NCBI GenBank assembly: GCA_024642215.1
Contig: JAHEBO010000017.1
Span: 1 to 62,008 of the forward strand
Direction: 5' to 3'
DNA from: Limnohabitans sp.
GTDB taxonomy: Bacteria; Pseudomonadota; Gammaproteobacteria; Burkholderiales; Burkholderiaceae_C
DNA length: 62,008 nt
Under the pieces are notes generated by a model. It made no database searches, was not told the DNA's origin, and saw only the letters and a list, made by a program, of their open reading frames with translations. Made by a program: the position numbers and the translations under genes. Of this stretch, positions 8,592 through 16,092 are shown piece by piece (within the stretch, counting starts at the first letter, position 1; the number at the start of each line of letters is the position of its first letter).

Positions 8592-10703
8592 TCAGTTGAA
8601 TGTTTTGCCGTCTGCCACCAAACGGGCAAGCAGCGGTGCGGGTTGCCAGAAAGAGGCATCGTCGCGTGGGTTTTTGGCAAAGCGTTTCATGGCTTCTGCC
8701 ACGTTGAACAAACCAACTTGGTCTGCATACAACATGGGGCCGCCGCGGAAAATGGGGAACCCATAACCGGTGAGGTAGACCATGTCGATGTCGCTGGCCT
8801 TGCTGGCAATGCCCTCTTCCAAAATGTGAGCGGCTTCGTTCACCAAAGAGAACACCAAACGTTGCACGATTTCTTCGTCAGAAATTTTGCGCGGTGTGAT
8901 GCCTTCAGCGACGCGGTGTTTTTCAATCATCTCCACCACCAATGCACTTGGGATGGCATCGCGCTTGCCGGCTTGGTAGTCATACCAACCTGCGCCTGTC
9001 TTTTGACCATAACGGCCCATCTCGCACAACAGGTCGGCTGTTTTGCTGTACTTCATGCCTGGACGCTCAACATTGCGGCGCTTGCGAATGGCCCACCCAA
9101 TGTCGTTGCCGGCCAAGTCGCCCATACGGAAGGGGCCCATGGCAAAACCAAATTTTTCAACGGCCTTGTCAACCTGTGCAGGTGTGCAACCTTCTTCAAT
9201 CAGGAACCCAGCTTGACGGCTGTATTGCTCAATCATGCGGTTGCCGATGAAGCCATCACAGACGCCAGAAACCACGGAAGTTTTCTTGATCTTCTTGCCC
9301 AAGGCCATGACGGTGGCCAGCACGTCTTTGCTGGTTTTAGCACCGCGAATGACTTCCAACAATTTCATGACGTTGGCAGGGCTGAAGAAGTGCATGCCCA
9401 CCACGTCTTCTGGACGCTTGGTGAAAGATGCAATTTTGTTGACGTCCAAAGTAGATGTATTGGAGGCCAAGATGGCACCAGGCTTCATCACTTCGTCGAG
9501 CTTCTTGAAGACGGCTTCTTTGACGCCCATCTCTTCAAACACGGCTTCGATGACCAAGTCGGCGCTGCCAATGTCGTCGTAGCTCAAAGTGGTCGTGAGC
9601 AAAGCCATACGTTGGTCGTATTTGTCTTGCTTCAACTTGCCCTTTTTAACTTGCGCTTCATAATTTTTACGGATGGTGGCCACACCACGGTCCAAAGCTT
9701 CTTGCTTCATCTCGAGCATCTTGACAGGAATACCAGCGTTCAAGAAGTTCATGGAAATGCCGCCGCCCATGGTGCCTGCGCCAATGACGGCAACAGACGC
9801 AATGTTTCGCTTAGGTGTGTCACTTGGAACATCTGGAATTTTGGACGCAGCGCGATCGGCCATGAAAATATGGCGCAATGCACGGCACTCAGGTGTCCAC
9901 ATGAGGTTGGTGAAAATTTCACGCTCAAAGACCATACCGTCTTCAAATTTTTTCTTGGTCGCTGCTTCAACAGCATCCACACACTTGGGAGGCGCTGGAT
10001 AGTTCTTGGCCATGCCTTTGACCATGTTGCGAGCGAACTGGAAGTAGGCGTCGCCGTGAGGATGTTTGCAAGGCAAATTGCGAACCAATGGCAGCGCAGA
10101 ACCGTCAGCATGCTGTGCGGCCAACTCTTTAGCGTAAGCCATGGCTTCAGCTGCCAAAGATTCGGCAGAAGTGGCCATGCGATCAAATAACTTTTGGCCG
10201 GGCAACATGGCCAGCATTTCGCTGTTGATGGGTTCGCCGCTGACAATCATGTTGAGTGCTGGCTCGACACCAATGACGCGGGGCAAACGTTGTGTACCGC
10301 CTGCGCCGGGAATCAAGCCCAACTTCACTTCAGGCAGTGCCACTTTGCAACCAGGTGCTGCCATGCGGTAATGGCAACCCAATGCCAATTCCAAACCACC
10401 GCCCATGGCGACGGAGTGAACTGCGGCCAAGACAGGTTTGGCGGAGTTTTCGCAGGCGCGAATGACGCTGAGCAGGTTGGGTTCTTGGATTGCTTTGGGC
10501 GATCCAAATTCGTTGATGTCGGCACCGCCAGAGAAGGCATTGCCAGCACCGGTAATGATGATGGATTTAACGCCAGGGTCACTGTTGGCTTTGCTCAAGC
10601 CGTCTGTGATGCCAACGCGGGTTGCAAGGCCTAGCCCATTGACGGGAGGGTTGCTCATGGTGATCACGGCGACATCGCCTATGACTTTGTATTCAGCGGT
10701 CAT
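8592..10703 (-). CDS. Bifunctional enoyl-CoA hydratase / 3-hydroxyacyl-CoA dehydrogenase (FadJ/FadB type)
   Basis: Protein of 703 residues with two enzymes fused. Residues 1-190 are a crotonase domain, with the oxyanion-hole region GGGLELALG and the acidic catalytic pair Glu105 and Glu125 (LPEVKLGL). From about 305 follows the NAD-binding 3-hydroxyacyl-CoA dehydrogenase (VAVIGAGTMGGG, 304-315), with the catalytic His in GMHFFSPANVMKLLE, and then two C-terminal helical domains. It hydrates enoyl-CoA and oxidises the resulting 3-hydroxyacyl-CoA. The ATG has a good AGAGGA site. A 28-bp palindrome lies 30 bp upstream, suggesting repression by a TetR-family regulator. The thiolase gene follows in the same operon. 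Confidence 0.93.
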   Translation of the reverse strand: MTAEYKVIGDVAVITMSNPPVNGLGLATRVGITDGLSKANSDPGVKSIIITGAGNAFSGGADINEFGSPKAIQEPNLLSVIRACENSAKPVLAAVHSVAMGGGLELALGCHYRMAAPGCKVALPEVKLGLIPGAGGTQRLPRVIGVEPALNMIVSGEPINSEMLAMLPGQKLFDRMATSAESLAAEAMAYAKELAAQHADGSALPLVRNLPCKHPHGDAYFQFARNMVKGMAKNYPAPPKCVDAVEAATKKKFEDGMVFEREIFTNLMWTPECRALRHIFMADRAASKIPDVPSDTPKRNIASVAVIGAGTMGGGISMNFLNAGIPVKMLEMKQEALDRGVATIRKNYEAQVKKGKLKQDKYDQRMALLTTTLSYDDIGSADLVIEAVFEEMGVKEAVFKKLDEVMKPGAILASNTSTLDVNKIASFTKRPEDVVGMHFFSPANVMKLLEVIRGAKTSKDVLATVMALGKKIKKTSVVSGVCDGFIGNRMIEQYSRQAGFLIEEGCTPAQVDKAVEKFGFAMGPFRMGDLAGNDIGWAIRKRRNVERPGMKYSKTADLLCEMGRYGQKTGAGWYDYQAGKRDAIPSALVVEMIEKHRVAEGITPRKISDEEIVQRLVFSLVNEAAHILEEGIASKASDIDMVYLTGYGFPIFRGGPMLYADQVGLFNVAEAMKRFAKNPRDDASFWQPAPLLARLVADGKTFN

Positions 10704-10733
10704 GCTGTATTTCCTCTAAAGGTGGTGTCAATC

Positions 10734-10761
10734 CCAAAATAGAACGGGCGTTCTATTTTGG
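10734..10761. promoter_or_regulatory. Perfect palindrome upstream of the fadJ-like gene (probable TetR-family operator)
   Basis: CCAAAATAGAACG (10734-10746) and CGTTCTATTTTGG (10749-10761) are perfect 13-bp arms around a GG centre. The palindrome is 30 bp upstream of the ATG of the hydratase/dehydrogenase gene. Size, symmetry and AT-rich flanks around a GAACG-NN-CGTTC core match operators of dimeric TetR-family repressors of fatty-acid catabolism. From memory, betaproteobacterial FadP-type sites look similar, but I could not check this. Confidence 0.75.
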
Positions 10762-10812
10762 CTAATTCTAGGGTGTTTCTGCGCTTGTGTGTAGGAGAAA
10801 TGTCGCTCATGG

Positions 10813-10828
10813 GACGATGGAAATCGTC
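10813..10828. repeat. Short hairpin downstream of livF
   Basis: GACGAT (10813-10818), loop GGAA, ATCGTC (10823-10828): a perfect 6-bp stem 13 bp past the livF stop. No T-run follows on the minus strand, so it is a weak candidate for the 3' end of the transporter transcript rather than a standard intrinsic terminator. Confidence 0.35.
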
Positions 10829-10840
10829 ACAGTTGAGAGA

Positions 10841-11536
10841 TCAAACCTCTAACCACTCCTTGCGGATGTAGGTATTGGCATTGAGTTCGGCGGGTGTGCC
10901 CTCAAACACAATGCTGCCGTGGCCCATCACGAGCGCACGGTCGGAAATCTTCATGGCGATGGTGAGTTTTTGCTCAATCAACAATACGGAGATACCTCTG
11001 TCCTTGAGCTTTTTAAGGTATTCACCCACCAACTCCACAATTTTGGGCGCCAGACCTTCCGTGGGTTCATCGATGATGATGAGATCGGGGTCACCCATCA
11101 ACGTACGGCACAAGGTCAACATTTGTTGCTCACCGCCAGACAATACCCCGGCTTCAGTGTGTTGACGCTCCAATAGACGTGGAAACATTTGGTACATGTC
11201 GTCAAAGGTCCAACGGCTGCCCTTGCCTGAACCCTTTTGACCCAACAGCAGGTTTTGATGAACTGTGAGTTTGGGGAAAATATCTCGGTTTTCTGGCACA
11301 TAGCCGAGGCCTAAATGCGCAATTTCAAATGCCTTTTTGCCAACAATGGGCTGGCCTTTCCAATCAATTTGACCTTGGCAGTCCACCAAGCCCATGATGG
11401 CCTTGGCGGTTGTAGAACGACCTGATCCATTGCGACCTAGCAAGGCCACAATTTCACCGGGTTTGACACTGAAGCTAACGCCGTGAAGCACATGGCTTTT
11501 GCCGTAAAAAGCGTGAAGATTGTCGATGTGCAACAT
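10841..11536 (-). CDS. livF: LIV-type ABC transporter ATP-binding protein LivF (Walker A Lys replaced by Arg)
   Basis: Protein of 231 residues from the ATG at 11536, preceded by a strong AGGAGGT site within the end of livG; a longer upstream frame is rejected. Walker A reads GRNGSGRST (34-42), with Arg at residue 40 where Lys is expected. The codon is CGT, so this is not a near-miss reading. The signature VLSGGEQQM and Walker B DLIIIDEPTEGLAP are normal. It is one of two cytoplasmic ATPases that drive a LivHM permease, and it begins 1 nt after the livG stop. Substrates of this family include amino acids, urea and many carboxylic acids, so the annotation does not fix the solute. Confidence 0.9.
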   Translation of the reverse strand: MLHIDNLHAFYGKSHVLHGVSFSVKPGEIVALLGRNGSGRSTTAKAIMGLVDCQGQIDWKGQPIVGKKAFEIAHLGLGYVPENRDIFPKLTVHQNLLLGQKGSGKGSRWTFDDMYQMFPRLLERQHTEAGVLSGGEQQMLTLCRTLMGDPDLIIIDEPTEGLAPKIVELVGEYLKKLKDRGISVLLIEQKLTIAMKISDRALVMGHGSIVFEGTPAELNANTYIRKEWLEV

Positions 11537-11537
11537 G

Positions 11538-12308
11538 TCAGTGACCTCCTGCCTGTTCGTCGGCCACATGAGAGCCCAGATAGGCTTCTTGAACCCTGGC
11601 ATTCGACCTCACGGCCTCCGGTGTGTCAAAGGCAATGACCTCGCCATACACCACCACGGCAATTTTGTCGGCCAGTCCAAAGACAACGCCCATGTCATGC
11701 TCCACTGTCAGTAGGGTTTTGCCGACTGTCACTTCTTTGATCAAACTGATGAAGCGTGTTGTTTCACTCTTGCTCATACCAGCTGTGGGCTCGTCCAACA
11801 AAATAACGTTAGAACCGCCCGCAATGGTGATGCCAATCTCTAGTGCACGTTGTTCAGCGTAGGTCAGGTTCATGGCCAATAAATCGCGCTTCTTGTCGAG
11901 GCGAATCATTTCCATGTACTTCTCAGCCAACTCGTTGGCATCTTTTAAGCCAGACAAAAATTTCAAGAAGGTGTATTTGTAACCCAGGCTCCACAACACA
12001 GCGCAGCGCAGGTTTTCAAAAACACTGAGCTTTGGAAAGATGTTGGTAATTTGGAAACTGCGAGACAAACCCATGCGATTGATTTCGTAGGGCGCTTTGT
12101 GGTCGATGCGTTGACCATTCAGCAAAATTTCACCACTGGTAGGACCAAACCGACCGCTGATCAAATTGAACAAGGTGGATTTACCTGCGCCATTGGGACC
12201 AATGATGGCGACACGCTCACCCGCATTCACTGCCAAATTGGCGCCACGAATGATTTCTGTTTTTCCGAAATTTTTTCGGAGATCTTTGAGTTCTAGCGCA
12301 TAAGACAT
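11538..12308 (-). CDS. livG: LIV-type ABC transporter ATP-binding protein LivG
   Basis: Protein of 256 residues from the ATG at 12308, which overlaps the livM stop by one base (TGATG); a GTG three bases earlier is the alternative. Walker A GPNGAGKST is canonical, followed by the Q-loop region SRSFQITNIFPKLSV typical of LivG. The signature region is LTYAEQRALEIG, a slight variant of LSYGEQR. Walker B is VILLDEPTAGM, and the switch His is in LLTVEHDM. It pairs with LivF, whose Walker A is non-canonical, so this subunit has the textbook nucleotide-binding site of the two. Confidence 0.92.
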   Translation of the reverse strand: MSYALELKDLRKNFGKTEIIRGANLAVNAGERVAIIGPNGAGKSTLFNLISGRFGPTSGEILLNGQRIDHKAPYEINRMGLSRSFQITNIFPKLSVFENLRCAVLWSLGYKYTFLKFLSGLKDANELAEKYMEMIRLDKKRDLLAMNLTYAEQRALEIGITIAGGSNVILLDEPTAGMSKSETTRFISLIKEVTVGKTLLTVEHDMGVVFGLADKIAVVVYGEVIAFDTPEAVRSNARVQEAYLGSHVADEQAGGH

Positions 12309-13597
12309 CACGCTGTCTCCCGACGTTTAATTTCTTTTTCAATGTCGATTTGAATGTCACTCCACTCGATCAAGAAGTGACGGCGAGCTACTTCAAACAA
12401 ACCCAAACCTGTGATCATGACAAAGACGGCGCCCACCCAACTGTCGACACCCTTTGCATTCAAAGTAACGCCCATGAACTTCAGGGTATCGCCCAGTGCT
12501 GAATTCAATTGCAAGTGGTAAACCATTTCAATCATGGCACCTGCACCAATCAGGGCCACAAAGGCTGTCGCAAAAAGGCCCAAGTAACTGACCCAAATTT
12601 GCTTGAGCTTGCCAAAAGATGCAACCCGCAAGTTCATCATGATCAAGCTGGCAATTCCGCCTGGTGCATACATCACCATGAACAAGAACAACAAGCCAAG
12701 GTACAACAGCCAAGCTTTTGTCAACTCAGACAAAAGTACAAAGGCCAAGACCATGAGAATGCCACCAATGATGGGTCCAAAGAAAAATGTCGCCCCCCCT
12801 AGAAAGGTAAAGAGCAAGTACCCACCAGAGCGCCCTGCCCCCACCACCTCGGCGGTGACAATTTCAAAATTGAGTGCACCCAGTCCGCCCGAAATACCGG
12901 CAAAAAAACCAGCAATGATGAACGCAAAGTAACGCACACGCTGCGTGTTGTAACCAATGAATTCCACACGTTCGGGATTGTCACGAACGGCATTCAAAAT
13001 ACGACCCAAAGGTGTTTGGGTGAATGCGTACATCAGTGCCACACACACAAAGGTATAAATGGCAATTAAATAATAGATTTGAGTTTGAGGCCCAAACGTA
13101 ATGCCCATGAAGGCTTGACCCGCCACGCGGTTGCCAGAAATGCCCGCTTCGCCACCAAAAAATTCGGAAAACATCAAGGACATGGCGAACACAAGTTCTG
13201 CCACACCCAAGGTGATCATGGCAAAAGGGGTACCCGCTTTTTTGGTGGTGACATAACCTAGAAGCACAGCAAATCCAATGCCGGCAATGCCCCCCACCAG
13301 TGGAATCAGACTAACGGGAATATGGGATTGACCACCACTGACTGCATTCAAGGCATGAATGGCCACAAAAGAACCAAGCCCCGTGTAAACCGCATGCCCG
13401 AAACTGAGCATGCCGCCCTGTCCCAACAACATGTTGTAAGACAAACAAGCAATGATGGCGATGCCCATTTGCGCCAACATGGTGCCAGACAAATTGCTGG
13501 TAAACATCAAAGGTGCAAAAATGAGGACGATGGCAAACAGGCTCCAAATCACCCATCGACCGACGTTGTAAGGTTTGAATTTGTAGGTACTACTCAT
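12308..13597 (-). CDS. livM: LIV-type ABC transporter permease LivM
   Basis: Integral membrane protein of 429 residues, longer than the roughly 320-360 of many LivM proteins. The conserved LivM core includes LSYNMLLGQGGMLSFGHAVY near residue 53 and NPERVEFIGYNTQRVRYFAF, the cytoplasmic coupling region. The C-terminus adds further hydrophobic segments (LGLFATAFVALIGAGAMIEM and GAVFVMITGLGLFEVARRHF) beyond the core. It forms the inner-membrane pore with LivH. The gene starts 4 bp after the livH stop and overlaps livG by one base. Confidence 0.92.
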   Translation of the reverse strand: MSSTYKFKPYNVGRWVIWSLFAIVLIFAPLMFTSNLSGTMLAQMGIAIIACLSYNMLLGQGGMLSFGHAVYTGLGSFVAIHALNAVSGGQSHIPVSLIPLVGGIAGIGFAVLLGYVTTKKAGTPFAMITLGVAELVFAMSLMFSEFFGGEAGISGNRVAGQAFMGITFGPQTQIYYLIAIYTFVCVALMYAFTQTPLGRILNAVRDNPERVEFIGYNTQRVRYFAFIIAGFFAGISGGLGALNFEIVTAEVVGAGRSGGYLLFTFLGGATFFFGPIIGGILMVLAFVLLSELTKAWLLYLGLLFLFMVMYAPGGIASLIMMNLRVASFGKLKQIWVSYLGLFATAFVALIGAGAMIEMVYHLQLNSALGDTLKFMGVTLNAKGVDSWVGAVFVMITGLGLFEVARRHFLIEWSDIQIDIEKEIKRRETA

Positions 13598-13601
13598 GAC
13601 A

Positions 13602-14636
13602 TCATCCTTCTCGGGTACCCAGCAGTCCCTTTGGACGGAAAATCAAAATCAAGACCAAAAACAAGTAAGGCAAGATAGGCGCCACTTGTGAAACGGTCAA
13701 CTTAAGAACAGAGTTATTCAACACTGCATCTGACAAACTGAAACCCATGCTCTTGGCGACACTGATAAAAGAATAATCAAAGGCAATCGCAAAGGTTTGA
13801 ATGACACCAATCAAAATGGATGCCAAAAAGGCGCCTGACAAAGAGCCCATTCCGCCGACCACCACCACCACAAAAATGACAGATCCAACTGTGGCAGCCA
13901 TGGCAGGTTCCGTCACAAAGGTACTGCCACCAATGACGCCGGCCAATCCAGCCAACCCAGTTCCAGCGCCAAACACCATCATGAAAACGCGCGGTACGTT
14001 GTGACCCAGTGACTCCACTGTTTCCGGATGCGTCAAGGCGGCTTGAATGACCAAGCCAATGCGTGTTTTGGTGAGCAACAGCCAAAGCGCCAACAGCATC
14101 AGTAAGGCCACCACCATCATGAAACCACGCGTGGCTGGAAATGGTGTGCAAACCAATCGAATGGCAGCATCGGCTGTTTGGCACATTTCAGCAGGCGCAG
14201 CACCCCACACAACTTGAAGACCGTTGAGAGAGTGATTGACCAATGTAAAGGCCGAACCTTTGAGCAGGTCGGGGGGAACAAACTCGACGGCGGTTCTGCC
14301 CCAAATGAGCTGAACCAATTCATAGACAATATAGGACAAACCAAATGTCACCAGAAGCTCTGGAACATGTCCAAATTTGTGAACCTTGCGCAAGGTCAAA
14401 CGTTCAAAAACAACGCCAACACCGCCTACCAAAATAGGTGCCACAAGCAAAGCTGGCCAAAAACCAATGACGCTTGTCAGGGTGTATCCAAAATAGGCAC
14501 CAATCATGTAAAAGGATGCGTGGGCAAAATTTAAGACGCCCATCATGCTGAAAATAAGCGTCAAGCCTGAACTCAGCATGAACAGCAACAACCCGTAGCT
14601 CATTCCATTGAGCATAGAGATGATGAAAAACTCCAT
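13602..14636 (-). CDS. livH: LIV-type ABC transporter permease LivH
   Basis: Membrane protein of 344 residues from the ATG at 14636 (MEFFIISMLNGMSYGLLLFM), which has GGAAAG about 9 nt upstream; an in-frame TTG seven codons earlier is the alternative. The LivH hallmark GLTLIFSMMGVLNFAHASFY is near the N-terminus, and GMGSLSGAFLASILIGVIQT is near the C-terminus. It is the partner permease of LivM. A stem-loop lies between this gene and the binding-protein gene upstream, so the permease genes are probably read at a lower level than the binding protein. Confidence 0.92.
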   Translation of the reverse strand: MEFFIISMLNGMSYGLLLFMLSSGLTLIFSMMGVLNFAHASFYMIGAYFGYTLTSVIGFWPALLVAPILVGGVGVVFERLTLRKVHKFGHVPELLVTFGLSYIVYELVQLIWGRTAVEFVPPDLLKGSAFTLVNHSLNGLQVVWGAAPAEMCQTADAAIRLVCTPFPATRGFMMVVALLMLLALWLLLTKTRIGLVIQAALTHPETVESLGHNVPRVFMMVFGAGTGLAGLAGVIGGSTFVTEPAMAATVGSVIFVVVVVGGMGSLSGAFLASILIGVIQTFAIAFDYSFISVAKSMGFSLSDAVLNNSVLKLTVSQVAPILPYLFLVLILIFRPKGLLGTREG

Positions 14637-14669
14637 AAAACTACTTTCCGCCCCCAAGGCAAGTCACAT

Positions 14670-14709
14670 CAAATAAGAAGGGCCCGACCCCCAATGGAGC
14701 GGGCCCTTC
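14670..14709 (-). terminator. Stem-loop after the binding-protein gene (partial terminator)
   Basis: GAAGGGCCCG (14677-14686) and CGGGCCCTTC (14700-14709) form a perfect 10-bp stem. On the minus strand it is followed by TTATTT. It lies 17 bp after the binding-protein stop and upstream of livH. Such intercistronic hairpins commonly allow high expression of the binding protein with read-through to the membrane components. Confidence 0.85.
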
Positions 14710-14726
14710 AGAAGACTCACAATCAA

Positions 14727-15962
14727 TCAGCCAGGACGCTTCATTTGGCAGCTGGTTGGCGTGCTTGAAACGTAAGATGGGAACTCTTTCACAGGCACCA
14801 AAGTCATGCCAGTGTTTTCCACGCTGTAGTTGTATTTCTTGTCAACCTTGCTCCAGACAGTCAGATACAAAGGTTGTTGCAACTGGTGATCCGTTTTGCG
14901 CATCTCAACTTCGCCGTTGAAAACGCTGGTGGTTTTCAAGCCTTCCAAAGCTGCAGCAACTTTGACAGGGTCTGTGGATTTTGCTTTTGCCATGGCATCA
15001 CCCAAAGTGGCGAAGATGCTGTGGACAGAGCCTGTATAGAAGTCGTCATTGAACTTGGCTTTGAACTCGTCTTGCCATTTGTCCATCTGACCACCCATTT
15101 TGTAGTGACCGTAGGCAATTTGGAAAACACGGCCTTCGCCGTTCTTGCCCAATGCTGTAGGTGTACCGGTCACACCTGTGTAGTAAGTGTAGAAATTACC
15201 GGTGTAACCACCTTCGTTGGCAGCCTTCACCAACAATGCCAGGTCGGAACCCCAGTTGCCAGTCACGACTGAATCGGCGCCAGAAGCCTTAATTTTGGCA
15301 ATATAGGGAGCGAAGTCGCGAACTTGGGCCAATGGGTGCAAATCTTCACCCACGATTTGAACGTCAGGACGCTTGCGGCTAATGCCCTCTTTGAAGAACT
15401 TAGCAACTTGGTGACCGTGAGAATAATTTTGGTTGAGCAAGAAAATTTTCTTGGTTTCTGGACGGTCCTTCATGAAGGTCGTCAAGGCTTCCATCTTCAT
15501 GGACGTGTCTGCGTCATAGCGGAAGTGCCAGTAGCTGCATTTGCTGTTGGTGAAGTCAGGATCCACTGCAGAGTGGTTCAAGAAAATAATTTCTTTGCCA
15601 GGATTGCGTTCGTTGTGCTTGTTCACTGCTTCGATCAATGCACCAGCAACGCCAGATCCGTTACCTTGTGTGATGTAACGAATACCTTGGTCGGTAGCTG
15701 CTTTCAAGACGTTCAAGCTCTCAGCAGGGCTGAGTTTGTTGTCGAAACCAACCACTTCAAATTTGACGCCAGCCGCGTTGATCTTGCTGTATTTTTCAGC
15801 AAAGAACTGGAAACTTTTGAGCTGGTTGTTGCCCACGGGTGCCATCAGGCCAGACAAAGGGTCAATCCATGCGATTTTGACGGTTTCGCCTTTTTGAGCG
15901 AATGCACCGAATGCACACATTGCCAAAGAGGCAACAGCAATAGAACGAACTGCAAATTTCAT
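14727..15962 (-). CDS. LIV-type ABC transporter substrate-binding protein
   Basis: Periplasmic type I binding protein of 411 residues. The ATG at 15962 has a GGAG site; a GTG four codons upstream is rejected. Residues 1-22 form a Sec signal peptide (MKFAVRSIAVASLAMCAFGAFA) with cleavage before QKGETV. The mature start VKIAWIDPLSGLMAPVGNNQ is typical of LivK-like receptors. Other family features are QGIRYITQGNGSGVAGALIE and LHPLAQVRDFAPYIAKIKA. It is the first gene of the transporter operon, downstream of an acyl-CoA ligase gene, which suggests that the ligand may be an organic acid rather than a branched-chain amino acid. Confidence 0.92.
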   Translation of the reverse strand: MKFAVRSIAVASLAMCAFGAFAQKGETVKIAWIDPLSGLMAPVGNNQLKSFQFFAEKYSKINAAGVKFEVVGFDNKLSPAESLNVLKAATDQGIRYITQGNGSGVAGALIEAVNKHNERNPGKEIIFLNHSAVDPDFTNSKCSYWHFRYDADTSMKMEALTTFMKDRPETKKIFLLNQNYSHGHQVAKFFKEGISRKRPDVQIVGEDLHPLAQVRDFAPYIAKIKASGADSVVTGNWGSDLALLVKAANEGGYTGNFYTYYTGVTGTPTALGKNGEGRVFQIAYGHYKMGGQMDKWQDEFKAKFNDDFYTGSVHSIFATLGDAMAKAKSTDPVKVAAALEGLKTTSVFNGEVEMRKTDHQLQQPLYLTVWSKVDKKYNYSVENTGMTLVPVKEFPSYVSSTPTSCQMKRPG

Positions 15963-15990
15963 ATTTAGCTCCACTGTTATGAAAAAACTT

Positions 15991-16012
15991 AACGGTTATC
16001 AGCGTAACTGTT
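15991..16012. promoter_or_regulatory. Imperfect palindrome upstream of the transporter binding-protein gene
   Basis: AACGGTTA (15991-15998) and TAACTGTT (16005-16012) are inverted 8-bp arms with one mismatch and a 6-bp spacer, 29 bp upstream of the binding-protein ATG. They may be a regulator site for the transporter operon. The motif differs from the palindrome upstream of the fadJ-like gene, so a second regulator would be needed. Confidence 0.35.
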
Positions 16013-16092
16013 TTGTAAGCTTTGCTGGTCGGGGTTTGCCCTAGGCGGTATCGCCCACGCGACTCACAGCCGAAGTCAAAGCTTGATGCGGA

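Noticed and set aside
8643-10190. Long antisense open frame of 515 codons within the hydratase/dehydrogenase gene
   Set aside because: It lies opposite a clearly coding gene, the product shows no recognisable domain, and such frames are a common by-product of codon bias.
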